From Plasmodium malariae (lineage: Eukaryota; Apicomplexa; Aconoidasida; Haemosporida; Plasmodiidae): a stretch of DNA of 64,000 bases. How positions within the stretch are numbered: position 1 is the stretch's first letter; each line of letters begins with the position of its first letter. The DNA lies in assembly GCF_900090045.1 (NCBI RefSeq), contig NC_041784.1, forward strand, positions 1,838,001 through 1,902,000. The letters are read 5' to 3'. The notes below the pieces were generated by a model, which saw only the letters and a list, made by a program, of their open reading frames with translations, made no database searches and was not told the DNA's origin. Made by a program: the position numbers and the translations under genes. Of this stretch, positions 1 to 12,810 are shown in pieces.

Positions 1-517
1 ACAAAAATAAAAAGAATTAATAATCTCTAAATAAATTATATAGAATATCTTGTATTGTAATTCTTAATTATTGTTATCAGTAGAAAATTTATTTACAGTT
101 ATTATAGTTTAAAAAGAAAAAATAAATATAATAATTGTGCTATATTCCATATTTTTTTAGGTTATTTTATTTATTTTTTTTTTTATCTTGTGATTTGTGT
201 TGAACAGTGTAAAGGAAAAAAAAAAAAAAACAGGAATAATAAAGCTGATGTTAAACGAGAAACATTAATTAGTTAAATTTTTATATGTGTATAATTGGAA
301 ATATATTAAGGGATTGAAATAAATATAATAATTTAAATACAATTAAGAATATAGTTATTTTTAAAGAGAAAACATTGGTAGAACTAGCTAATAATTCCAT
401 AAAGGAAATAGTACAAAAGATATACAATTCTAACTATTATAGAAAAAAGTATACAAGTATAATTAAAAAATTAATTTTAATAATATTTAATTAACAACAT
501 AAATCATAAAATAATTA

Positions 518-930
518 ATATGTTTTTTGATATTGTAATGCCCTTTGGTTATCATTCATAGACAGAGGAAATAATGTTACAAGTTTCTTAATCACTTTCC
601 TTAAGCATGTTTTAAACGAAGTCACGTGTATTTCTAAAATATAAAAAAATGATAACGATATTTAAGCACTTATGTATTAATATTATTTATTTAAAAACGC
701 TTGCTTCGACATTTGGTTTTTACGTATTTATTTATTATTACATTTAAATTAGAAATTCTTTGTTATATGTTTTGACCGACTACCAATGATCATTTAAGTT
801 CTAATCATGCATTTTATAATAAAGCGAAATATATAACAATAGCAAAAATTAGGATAATTCTGAGGAGCTCTTTTATATTTTACATAATGAATACAAATGG
901 GATTAAAATGTTAAAGTGTCAATGTATGTG
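518..930 (-). pseudogene. Possible decayed coding fragment
   Basis: This stretch has noticeably more G and C than its neighbours. On the minus strand, after a TATTTTAG acceptor-like site near 637, a frame runs EIHVTSFKTCLRKVIKKLVT then LFPLSMNDNQRALQYQKTY to a stop near 518. Further upstream (about 770-930) another frame reads ICIHYVKYKRAPQNYPNF and MIIGSRSKHITKNF with few stops. No family recognised. Confidence 0.2.
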
Positions 931-3275
931 AGATATCAAAAACATGTTAAAACTGAAAAAAAAAGAAAAAAAAATAATAAATATAAATATATATTTATAT
1001 AGTTACATAAACCCAAATTAGAATGATAAAGAGAATCATTCAGACAATTCAAAAACCTTATATAATTACACATAATACAAAGTAAACATAATTTTGTTAT
1101 GTAAAATATTTTACACATTACTTTAGTAATTTTTGCTACATTATATCAAATATTGTAAGATAAATAAAATTTTAGTAATTAGTTTATTGTATTCTAAATG
1201 TATCATGATGATAGAACCTTTGAAATATTACCATTAATGTGATTTTTTCGTTGTACAGTTTAATATGTTTTTTAAAATGCCTATTTAGTTTCTTCGTAAT
1301 GGAATTATTAGGTTATATATTTAAGTATTAAGTACTATTATTACATAAGCCTTAAAAAAGAACATAAATGTACACGTTATAGTATCTTCAAATAATTTGT
1401 AAAACTAAACACTATTAGCCACAATATTTAAAGGAATGTATTTATATACCCATAACATAAATGAATATGTGAAAATAGAAAAATGCAGAAACATGTATGA
1501 CAAAAAAAAAAAAAAATTCATTAAAAATAGCTATTTCTACTAATAAAAATAGGTTTTACAAGTTCGCTTTTATTGAGTAACAAATGTAATGAAGCAGAAT
1601 ATATTATATCAAGAAAAATGAAGAAAAAGAATATTGACACATTATATATAAAGTATAATAATATAGGAAAACTAGATATGTACAAACCTGCTTTTATAGG
1701 TGTAAAAAATGAAATGAGGTAGTTTTCTAAGGTTTAAATTAGTATAAACAAATTTATAAACTTTAGAATGGAAATAATGCATAAAACCAACTGAATGGAT
1801 ACATTGTAAATGAGTCATCATCCTTGTTATGCACATACTGATATATTATTATTTAAGGATTATCATTAAATAGCAAAAAATGAGGAGGTGTATTATTTTA
1901 AAATATAGGTTAAATTATGTAAATTTGGATGTCTGGCAAATTAAATTTAGAAAAGTTTACATCAGTACAAAACGGAAGGTACTCAATAGTTGTAAGAATT
2001 AAAATTTTTTTTAAAAAAAATTTAATATAAAACGAATTAACAACTTATATAAAAATACAATTTTTTTTATTTGTATGGGTATACAAAATAATTAATGCGT
2101 CGTTACATAAAATGTGATCTTTTTTCAGTAGTGTAATTATGAAATTAAAAATTATCGTCGTACAAATAAAGAGTACATCTCGTTAACGTTATTAATATGT
2201 TTTTAACGCATATTATGTAATTAAAAATGTTTATAGAATTAAAACATATTAGAAAATACAACTACGGCATTTATTATATCGTAAATAAAAATTATTAGAA
2301 TATTAATAGGAATGAATGTATTTTTGATAGAATGAAATTAAAAAACATAAATGTTAGGCACATAAATATGTAAGCAAAAGAAAAGATTGAAGTAAATGTA
2401 TATTTCCTGCAATATCAAAAAAAAAAGAAAAGAAAAGAAAAAAAAAAGAAAAAAATTTATAATTATTTTTCAGTATATTTTTAAGAGTTCAGAAAACATA
2501 TATACAATAAAAAATTGTTTCGATAATTTTATTAAGGCATTAATTTACATGCATAGATAATAAAGAGTTGCAAAGTAACACATTTAAGAGTAACAACAAT
2601 AATGCATATACGCTTAAGTAATAACTTTTTACTAAAATAACGTGTTATGCCAAATATTTTTAGTAAGTTCTTGTGTTCTCTTTCATTAATGTATAATTTA
2701 TGATTTTAATACAAGATATACAATATTTACACGTATATAATACACATATTATTTCTTTATTATATAATGTAAAATAATAAAGTGTACACTAACTAAAAAA
2801 ACCAACAAAAATTACGTACATAAAATATTTTATAACCTTATATTGTATGTATATGCTGTATGAGTGTCGAATGATTTATATATATAAAAATAATTATAAA
2901 GAGTACAATTTTGTTTTACTCATTATAATAATAGTACGAAGCATATAATAAAATATGTAGATTAAGAATATATGTGTTAAATGTTTCTAGTAAAAATAAT
3001 TTTGTACCCATACTGTATAAATAATATATTTGCAAAATGTAGTGTAGTAATGTAACAATATACTTATATTTTGTAGTTAATGAATTTTTTAATAATTTTA
3101 CTTTTGCGCTCATTGTAAATTCAAAAAGAACTATTAGAATTTAAATTATTATGATTAGTATATATAAACCTTATTTAATTAGACCTTTACTTTTATTCAT
3201 ATATACTAATGAGACGAACATTGTACTTATATAAATAAACCCACACAGTACTGTACTTTTATAACATATTCACTT
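931..3275. other. Noncoding spacer
   Basis: No gene seen. Frames of 60-65 codons on the minus strand (936-1118, 2916-3113) are Leu/Tyr/Phe/Asn-rich and lack motifs. A purine tract (GAAAA repeats) lies at about 2417-2455. Confidence 0.6.
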
Positions 3276-4116
3276 TTATTTTTTTTCATTATACTTTTTA
3301 AATGTATTATTTAACTTACTTATCCACTTTTCTTTAATTTTTTCCCGATATTCTGTCCATAATTTTCTTTTCATATATATGTACCTTTGAAATTCCCACC
3401 TTGCGCATAAATCTTCACCTGCGAAAGTCTTTATATTTTTAAAATCAGAATGTCCTTTTTTCAAGAAAGCTTCTGTCATTTTAATATTTATATTTTTCCA
3501 TGTTTTCTTTTCATAATTGATTGGTATTTTGTAATCGCTTGCTAATGATTTACAGTACTTTAGTGTGTCTCCTTGCATACGAATATATTTTTTTTTTTCA
3601 TGATTATACACAAAATTCCAAACAAGATACATAGTTTTGGGATCCACGGGTCCCTTTAAATTATTTATTTTTTCATTTAATTCTTCATCTGTTACATCTT
3701 CACATTTTTTTGAATTACTACATTTAAATAGGTTTTCATTTTTTTTAAATGTTTCATGATTCCCTATGTTTTTTTTCGAGAGATAATCTTTTATAAATGT
3801 ATTTTCCATTTCATCGATCTTTTTAGCTAATTTTTTAGAAGCAGTATCTTTTTCTTCATGGTGCGATGAGAAAATTTCCTTCTTCTCTAGACTTGTTGCG
3901 TTATGATTTTTGATTCCCCTTATTAGCAAGGGATTGTATTTATACAATATCCTTGAATGTCTATTTTTTAGCTGCAGTTGCAAGTATAGGTTCCCTTTAG
4001 ATATATGGATATACTACAAAAAGCGTAACGTTAAAAAAAAAATGAACCGTTTAAAAAATACCGTCTACATGTTAATTTAAATAGGTTAAAATAGTGGTGG
4101 GAAAAAACAATATACA

Positions 4117-4159
<43 letters not shown>

Positions 4160-4378
4160 ATTTAAAAAATGTCATACTTGTAATAAAAGATAAAACAAAG
4201 ACAGAAGTAATGCACTAAAAAAAGAGGTAGAAAAAATATATGCTGTAACGTTTTTGTTTTTAAATTTTGTTTCCTTATTATTTAACGTTTTTTTAACATA
4301 ATTTTTCCTTTTTTCTATATTCCAAAATGGAGGTGTTATGGTTAAAACCGAATTCGTTTTTTTGGTATAATTCTCCAT
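3276..4378 (-). CDS. PHIST-domain exported protein, two exons
   Basis: Minus-strand gene. Exon 1 is complement(4178..4378), starting at an ATG after a long A tract and encoding 67 residues that end in a recessed hydrophobic segment (about residues 44-66). The donor is GTATGA. The intron is 4014-4177 (164 nt) and ends TTTGTAG. Exon 2 is complement(3276..4013), in phase 0 with exon 1, so the spliced product is about 312 aa. A PEXEL-like pentamer RILYK lies at about residues 88-92, some 20 residues after the hydrophobic segment. It keeps R and L but has K where E/Q/D is usual. Residues about 174-302 look like a PHIST domain: an all-helical pattern with spaced Trp (YLVWNFV, KKTWKN, CARWEF, KLWTEY, EKWISK) and the run KYCKSLASDYKIP. 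Known for the family: PHIST proteins are exported into the host red cell and some bind its cytoskeleton. Inferred: this one is exported despite the imperfect motif. It has no partner elsewhere in the window. Confidence 0.85.
4117..4152. repeat. (TA)n tract in the PHIST intron 5' side
   Basis: A run of alternating T and A of about 35 bases lies within the PHIST intron (4014-4177), near its donor end on the minus strand. Confidence 0.9.
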
Positions 4379-7095
4379 TTTTTTTTTTTTTTTTTGGATA
4401 TTATTATAAAATATGATGAATAAATATTTTATTTATGAAATATATTATTAGTTTATTTTTTACTTAAAGCTATAAAACTATTATTGTGTTATACTGTATT
4501 TGTCATTGTTTGACCACATTTTATAGGACTAATTTTCTTCAATATAGATAAAACAAAAACCAAAAAGTGCATATAAAAAAAAAAAATAAAATTATACCAT
4601 ATAAAAGAAAAAATAAAGAAAATGAAATATCCTATAACAAATGCTTTAGTTAAAACTAAAAAAATGCATTATTAAGTTTAAACTATTATATATATATTAA
4701 TAACTAAAACTATAAAGTGAAGACGTTTAAAAAACAAACAAAAAAAAGGAACAAAATTTTTTCTTCTTTTTTAAATTAAATATTCTGAAAGTATGCATTC
4801 ATAATTAGTAGTAATAAATTATAAAATTATAAATTCGATTCAACAAGAAAAGTTTAATATAATTATTATTCAAAAATAAAATATTTTTCGGTATTCTTAT
4901 CTATATTTTAATTGATACATATAAACAATTAATAATTGTAAAAAAAGTAATTTGCACCCATGTCCATTTTTTTTTTTTTTATTACATAAAAAAATTTGTA
5001 TACAAAAAAATAATGTTATGTCAAAAAATTAATAATTTATACACATATATCAATTTAAAGAAATTTGTTAGAATAATTTTTGTTAATTATATATTTTTAA
5101 TTTTTGCATTTATATATTATTTTTTGAAATTTCTTTTTTCTTTTTTCATTTATGTTATTAGAACATTAAATTTTATTTCGTTATAGTAGTGATGTGCATA
5201 TTTAATTTTTAACAGTTCTTTTAATTTTTCAATTTTATTTATATTTTTCGCTCATATTTATATCTAAGAAAAGAAAGAAAAATGAGAAGTGTTAAATAGA
5301 AATAATAAAATTTCCGTAAAAATATGAAATATACAAATTAAATACTGTAAACTAAAGATAATAGAAAGGTCCAAAGCATTTTAGATTTAAATGATATACA
5401 TGTAATATATAAATTATCACATTAAAATATTTTTTTTATGAATACCTGAAAAAGGATTTAAACAAATATTATCATAATATTATTTTATAATATTAACTTT
5501 TTTGAAAACATATACCAATTACATAATACAGAATTATTATTGTGTGGAGCTATCATAATTATAAAGTGTACTACATTTCTCATATACTTTTTATATAAGC
5601 TTACAGAAGGGTTGCTTTTATAATAGTTTATCTATATTTAAAACTGGAGTAGTCTGACTGTTATTCGGGTACATATCATTATGTAAAAATATTTGTAAGG
5701 AAAATATCCTAAACATTAAAGAAAGCCAAAAATGTTTAAGCTTCAACGTAACTATATATGTAATAATAAAACGTTTACTTAGTAAATAATAAAATATGTG
5801 ATTCAATACTAGATAATTAAAGAATTATATTTATACAATTGCTAAATTTAAAATTATATATATAAACTTCTTAAAGTGTTACTGCTGAACAATAATGTAA
5901 AAATATATAATAAAAGAAAACTGTTTAGATGTTTCTTAATGTAATGAAATATTTAAAAAGATTGATTAATTTTTTAGTAAGGAAATACATATGTATATTT
6001 ATTTTTCAAGTATTTACAAATTGTACATAATATTGTTCTGTTAAGAAAACAGTTAAAAATTTATATCTGAGTTTTATTTGATCCATGTTATATAATTACA
6101 CATCTTACTTTTTTTGTTGTGCATGTGTGAAAGTTTACAAGTTTTTATGAATTATATTTTCTACAGTTGAATTCGTAAAATAAATGGAAGAGCACAAGGT
6201 TGATATATATATCAAATTTAAGGTCTTATCTTATGTGCAAAACGTGAAATATACATATATTATTTAAATGTGAACAAATATTTAAGTATTAATTTATAAG
6301 ATACAATGTGCATAAAAATAAATTGATTTTTAGGAATTGACAAAATTGATGTACATAAATAATATATATTACAGTAAAACAAATTCTTAACTGATGAGAT
6401 ATTGGTTAAGTACAAATGTTCTATAGTTTAAAGATCCCAAGAAATATACATTTACGTAGTAAATTACAAAATAATGATAATTGGACTGAATACTTATATT
6501 AGTACTAATATATTTACTTAATAAATAATTATACGGAATATAATAAAAATTATAAATATATAATAATAAAAACTCAAATAACTTTTTAAAATGGAAAAAT
6601 AAAAATTACGATATGCTTTGTTAAAGGGAAATACATTACATTATACAGTTATATTATATGTCCTTTTATATATTACTTAAAACAAAAGTTTATCATTCAT
6701 TATCATAATATTACAAAATAAAAATTAAATAAAAAGACATCGTTTTTAACGAACGTATTTTTTATATAATTATTCAGAATTAACAATATTAATATTTAAA
6801 AATTAAAGGTTCTGCTCATATTAGTGGACATGCAAATTTATGAAAAAATAATTCAGATAAAAAATGAGAAATATAAGTTCAAAAGTTACAAATGCATTAT
6901 TTTAACATATATTTTTCCTTTTATATATAGATAACCAAGATTACTTAAAAATTACTGTACTGATTTTACAGATTTATAAGAGTATCTTTTTAGTATGCTG
7001 CTTTTGTTTATATTTATAAAGATGACAAAAACTCTTGTAAAAATGAAACTAATAAACTATAATTTTGTTAATTTGTACAAATAAGATCATTTCAT

Positions 7096-7329
7096 TTAAA
7101 GACTTATTTTACAAATAAGTATCAAAGTATATATGAAAAATACAGGAAATAAAATAAGTAAAATAACGGATAAAAGACTAACATCCATATCTACAATAAG
7201 TTGTAAAAAATATAAGCAACAATATCGATAATAAAAACGAAGAAAACACTCTAACTCTTTTAATAAAATATAAACGTTTTCTAAATTTATTTTCATGTTT
7301 AACAAAATAATCTTTCGCATTTGGAACAA
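7096..7329 (-). other. Open frame with hydrophobic end, doubtful
   Basis: Seventy-seven codons ending in VSLLSVILLILFPVFFIYTL followed by a short basic end, the layout of a C-terminal membrane exon. The frame starts at TTG; an ATG follows three codons later. No conserved motif. It could be the end of a lost exported-family gene, but in this base composition a hydrophobic Leu/Ile/Phe frame can arise by chance. Confidence 0.15.
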
Positions 7330-8377
7330 TTTTCAATTAAGATAATAATTGTAATTCAAACTAAGAATTGATTTTAATTAAAAATTTTACGTTTCTTATA
7401 TTTAGGTTTTTCGCCTAAAGTTCCATAAGAACTTAAAGCATTAAAAGATGACTCATATTTTTTATGTTGTATTATTCATTTTAAAATACATATGTTTTTT
7501 TCTATCATATGATATATTATAACTATGTTATTATTTTAATGAATCAATTTTTATGCCAAAATTATTACACTATATTAAAACTATAAAATGTTTGTCAAAA
7601 CAGTAACAACCGTTTAATATGTGAAACGCTTTTTCAAAATTAACACTAAAATAGAGTGGCTCATATAACTTTTCAAAAAGGACATAATAACTAAATGTCC
7701 TAATTAGCTTCTCAAAATTATAATACTGTATAATGTATTAATATATTTTTCAAATATGTCGTTATTCAATAACTCATTATAAGGTTTTCGAAAAATGTAT
7801 TACATATAAATGTATTTAATTATTTCCAAATTATTATGATGTTATTAAAATAAATATATTATTTTTTCTTTTATAATTGCATATGCTGTTATTATATATT
7901 ATTCCTTCCATAAATAATCTGCTAATTCTTCCATCTATGCGCTATTTGGATTTATGTTCTTATTCCAAATTTAATTAAAATATAATGACTCAAAATAAAC
8001 AATCATATATTTAAAAAAATAAATTCATTTTTATATGGATAAAATTTTCCTTTTATAAGGAAAATATAAAATAAATTAAAAATATAAAATTTCTTAAGTA
8101 TATTTCACATTTAATCTCATAAAAATATTCCCATATGAATATTAAAGGGGTAAATATTGATATATTAATTGTAAGGGAAAATAAATTATTTTTTATATTT
8201 GTTCTTCTTTAAAATTACTAAGTCTTTAGCATATAAATATAATTTTAAATAAATGGCACTTTTCTCACAATATTTAATAATATTTTATTCATATTCTTTA
8301 ACTCTATAAATTTTTAAAATTTAAATTACTCTGAAGCTACGTTAAGTATAATTATAATGTATAATACTGTATCAAAA

Positions 8378-8382
<5 letters not shown>

Positions 8383-8429
<47 letters not shown>
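8383..8429. repeat. (AT)n tract, longest in the window
   Basis: About 47 bases of uninterrupted AT dinucleotides in noncoding sequence. Shorter tracts of the same type occur at about 9581-9600, 16121-16139, 26931-26952, 31371-31391, 39893-39916 and 53643-53662. Confidence 0.95.
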
Positions 8430-8434
<5 letters not shown>

Positions 8435-9670
8435 TATGTATATATAAAAGAATTACGTTTATAAATCCGTGTAATACTATCTACAATTTAAATATAATAG
8501 TATTCATTAAATATTATGAATATAGGAATAATTATATAAGAGTAATTCAAATTATTTTTGAGAATAAATTATTTCAGAAAAAGAAAAAATAACATGCGCA
8601 TTGACATTTTTGTTTTTTCTTAAGGTGTGCATTAATTTAATAAAAAATGATAATATTTGTTGTCATTTTATACATATATTAAATTAGGAAATTATGTTTT
8701 TTAAATTCCCTTGCAGCATTAATAGTAAGTTAACTTTCTAAAAACTTTTCCAACGTTATATTTAATATAATGTTTTTTAAAACTATTTATGCTAATATTA
8801 TCAAGAAAGTCATATAAATTATACAATGATAATAATAATCCCTTTTAGGCGAAGTGCATAATAATGTCACATTATAAAAATGGCATATATTTTAATTTAA
8901 AATTATTAATTAAAATTAATGAAAATAAAATATTAGCTATTTAATAAACATTTGTTTCAATGATATATTACAAAATACACATTTATTTTTTAATTTTTTT
9001 AAAGAACTTTAACAAAATATATTTATATTAAGGATTAGATATGTGTGTCTATACATAAATACAATAATTCCAAAACTATTAATGTAAAAAAGAAAAAAAA
9101 TGTTAAAACCATAAATTTTTATATTCATATTTTTTTTTTATAAGCATTTTTGTATTCCATAAGGAAAATTTAATTATAATAATAAAAATAAATAAATAAA
9201 TAAATATATATATATATAAATAAACGATGTTATAAAAGAAAATATATTTATAATTTTAAATCTCTAGGTAAATCTTTTTTCATGCATATCTGTTAAAATG
9301 CACAAATTATTATTAGGAAATATACATATAAAAAATGAAAATTTTCCACTATAACTCTAGAAAAAATTGAATTATGGCTCATGGAACCTTAGAAAAGAAA
9401 AATGAATAACCAGTAAATATGAAAAAAATTATTCATACAGTGAATTTAATGAACATTTAGACATAATAACAAACAGCATATTAAATTTTTTTCAATGGTC
9501 ATTCAAATATTAATATTTTTTTGTATTTTCTTAAACAAATGTTAATATTATTATAGTTTGTGAATTTTTTTTTTCATGTATATATATATATATATATATA
9601 GGAATTCGAATAATTAAAACCCTCTTCTAATTCTTTTAATGCATTTATAAGTGATCATGCTTTAATACGT

Positions 9671-9949
9671 TTAATTAATCCATTTATATGAATCCATACG
9701 CGGATAATTGTATGCTAATGAATGAATAATTATAGTAGACCTTTTGTTCCATAAATTATATTTGTAATGCCAAATTATTAATGAATAATGGAGATATAAT
9801 AATGTATAAAATGTTGGTAATTTGTTTTTCCGCGCATAATATTGCATTAGAACGAAACTTGCTGAGGACCATCTGAACAGCGTAAAATTGTTATTTACCC
9901 TTGGGCCACGATGATATACAATTTGTAAATTTCGTAATATTAATGATAT
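9671..9949 (-). other. Open stretch without start codon, higher G+C
   Basis: Ninety-three stop-free codons on the minus strand, including VYHRGPRVNNNFTLFRWSSA and LLYLHYSLIIWHYKYNLWN. The first ATG lies well inside, so any protein would be about 56 aa. The part 9845-9910 is unusually G+C-rich for this window. It may be an exon relic or a noncoding element. Confidence 0.2.
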
Positions 9950-11770
9950 TCATTGAATTATCATAGAAATAAAATGTCTTCATACGTACATACACAAATA
10001 TCAATTCATGATAATGATAATTTTGATTTACAAGTAGATAATCTTCCATAAATTTTTTGTAGTGATAAAATTATTATTAGTTTAAAATATTTATTCATAT
10101 AATTCTACAAAATTGCTATATATATATATAATCTCAGAAGATTATCCAAATTTCATATAAGAAAGTATAACAAGGATTTAATAGCCATGTTTGATTCTGG
10201 AATTCATGCAATTTTAAATGTTTCCCATTTTCATGAACATCACATATAAAGCGGGGGGTTAATACTAAATTTTATACAAAAACAATTATTAATTTTAATC
10301 CATATTAACTTTTAAATTAACTTGAGATTAATTTATAATGGAAAAAGCATATATATCACAAAAGTTCAAGTGCATTAATGACCCTTTAACTATATTAAAC
10401 AATTACCATTATTATTTATAGCATAAATCATATATGAAATTATTAATGGAGAAAATTTTTCATTTTTGTAAGTTTTTACATAAGATAATAAAATATTTTA
10501 AAATAACTTATATTAAAGAACATGTAATATCCGTAATTTCCAACTTTTAATAAGAAGTGTGAGCGCATTTTCATAATACCTTTTATCCGAATGGTCCATA
10601 TACTGTATAAACAAGACGTGCCATTACGAAAAAAAATAATATATATATGCACAGTAATAGTACTATTTATTATGTACTCATGCAATACATATAAATTATG
10701 TGCAACGAATGAGAAAAAATAAACTAGATAAAATAGTTACAATAATAAAAATGTATTAAGGAAATAACACGAATATATCTCTCATAATTTATATTTTAAA
10801 TATAAACATGATGTTTCACAAATAGTCTCAAAATTAGGTATCAAAATATTAGCACAACAACATATAAATCTCCAAAAATATTTTTCGTAATATGGATACT
10901 TATTTATGATTATATTATTAAAACCCTTTTTTCTTGCGTTAACTGTACCGTATAAATTGAAAAAAGGGAAAATATTCATTCATTAGTTTTATAATAGACC
11001 GCAAAACATAAGTGTGAAATTCCATGAGAAAATTTCATATTATTATGTTTTTCTGCTATAATTGTTATGTTTATAAATTCGTTTCTACTATTATATAATA
11101 GTAATCTCCATCTTATATAAGTATAAATATTTTGTTTTTATATTACTTATGTTTTACGAAAATTAAAATGTTGTGTCTGCACGTCCATCTATAAATATGT
11201 CAATGTGTAACTTTAAGCTGTTTTCTTTTTATAATTTTTGTTTTAAAATAATTTAGTAACATCCTTCATATTTTCTAAATAACAAAAATATTTTATTCTT
11301 TCATTTAAGGTACTGTAAGCTGACCCAAATAACAATGGGGAAACAACCGCCCATTATGGGAGAAAGATACATACTTTGAATATATATATTTTCCAGTTAT
11401 ACAAATATTTATAATTTTTTCTTTTTTTTTTTGAGAAAAAATTGCAAAAAAAAATTTTTACATTAAACTATAATATGATTAATTTATGTATTTAGAATGT
11501 GTATTCTTGAATTCTAATTAATGTACTTTAACTATAGTTCCTAATCCATAAATAATTAATATGTAAAATTTATCTATATATTTTTAATATTGCTATTACT
11601 TTTTTACAATTTAGTTCGCTGTATATTTATGTATGTATGTATATATATATATGTAAAGTAGTTATTAATTATTAAGAAATAGAAGAAAATAATAAAATAA
11701 TAATAATAACTCAAACAACTCTTCAATCATTGAAACCTTAAATTTTTAGTTAAAAATGTAGTAACTGTAA
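9950..11770. other. Noncoding spacer
   Basis: Minus-strand frames at 10476-10685 and 10782-10979 have no family features. A small G+C-richer patch lies at about 11308-11365 (CTGACCCAAATAACAATGGG and onward); no product could be assigned. Confidence 0.5.
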
Positions 11771-12810
11771 ATGAAATGTAGGAAAAGTGTTCTATCAAAG
11801 AAAATTCTATGTTTCCCATTTTCTGTAAATTTTTACATTTATGCTTTTAAATGGGGTATGCAATTAATAAAACAGTTTGGTCTAACAATAACATTTCAAA
11901 AGATTCTTTTTTTTTTTTTTTTTTTTTTTTTTGCTTGTTGCCTTACGTCCTATTTTTAAAAGTGACATTTGTTTATTGTGTAAACAAATATATTTGTAAA
12001 TAATAAATATTTAAGTTGTTTTTTTATAGAATTTTTAATGAATGTTTGGATGAATAGCATACTGTTTATAAAAAAATAGGTGTAAGAACTTATCGATTTC
12101 TAGCAAAACAAAAAATAGAAAAGCATTGAAATATTATAGGATTAAAAGATGGAGTACCAAATGATGGGTTATACAAAAAAAAAAAGATTCATCAAATCGT
12201 AAAAAAAGTAACCAAAGAAAAAAATAAAATATCATTTGAAAGTTCTTAATATAATGCAGAAAGGCATAAATGAGATAGGAAAAGTAAATCTTTTGTATAT
12301 AACATGGGAGATCCATATTTTTATACAAGAACATCCAAGAGAAGTAATTATATAAAGTTAGAGATTTTATGAAAGCCGATTTTATGTTTTTAACAAAAAA
12401 GTTACAATTTTAAGAAGGCTTATTTAATGCTATAACTATTTTCCTTGTACCAATTATGATACTACTAAAGGTTGTAATATATTTAAATTGTATGTAATGG
12501 TATAAATATTAACAAATTTTTATTAACGACATCTCATTCATTCAATATAGGATTAGTAATATGCACGTTTATATTTATGGCAGCGATTATTTATATATAG
12601 AAAAAAACTGTAATATGTAGTAAGTTGGTACCTTTACAAAAAATAAAATGAGTGATTCTATGCTTCTTTACGTAAAGTACTAATTTATTAGTGGTAAGTT
12701 CTGTAATTTTTTTAGTGATATACACGAATAAAAAACATATCTGTAAATACGTAGGTTTCATAAGTCACCTGCATGTGCATAGCCTTTTTGGTCCGAAGCA
12801 GTAAAAAAAT
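11771..12810 (+). pseudogene. fam-l pseudogene (left copy)
   Basis: Exon 2 relic begins after an acceptor (TTTTATAG) at 12029. From 12031 the frame reads IFNECLDE, a stop, then VRTYRFLAKQKIEKH, a stop, then IIGLKDGVPNDGLYKKKK. This is the fam-l signature order (F-N-x-x-L-D-E, R-T-Y-R-x-L-A-K, G-x-P-N-x-G-x-Y-K-K-K). At least five in-frame stops interrupt the first 110 codons. The far end (about 12690-12810) reads VVSSVIFLVIYTNKKH and matches the end of the right-hand fam-l copy. A leader-exon remnant may lie at 11771-11870; it is recognisable only if the frame shifts (IFTFMLL). Known: fam-l is a two-exon exported, TM-containing family expanded in P. malariae. The gene is dead as written. An open frame on the opposite strand at 12134-12334 is its shadow. 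Confidence 0.8.
11907..11932. repeat. Poly(T) run of 26
   Basis: Uninterrupted T run inside the presumed intron of the left fam-l pseudogene. It creates a false Phe-rich open frame. Confidence 0.95.

Larger units (their letters stand above)
4379..9670. other. Noncoding spacer upstream of the PHIST gene
   Basis: No supported gene over more than 5 kb apart from the doubtful frame at 7096-7329. Homopolymer and AT tracts throughout. The PHIST promoter should lie at the left end, just above 4378, but no motif is recognisable. Confidence 0.6.

Noticed and set aside
7390..7440. Partly palindromic sequence (TTTTTCGCCTAAAGTTCC) as possible RNA element
   Set aside because: Pairing is short and interrupted, with no nearby gene or family match.
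10476..10979. Two minus-strand frames of 65-69 codons
   Set aside because: No leader, no splice partners, no motifs; within chance length for this composition.
12134..12334. 66-codon minus-strand frame
   Set aside because: Antisense shadow of the fam-l pseudogene exon 2.
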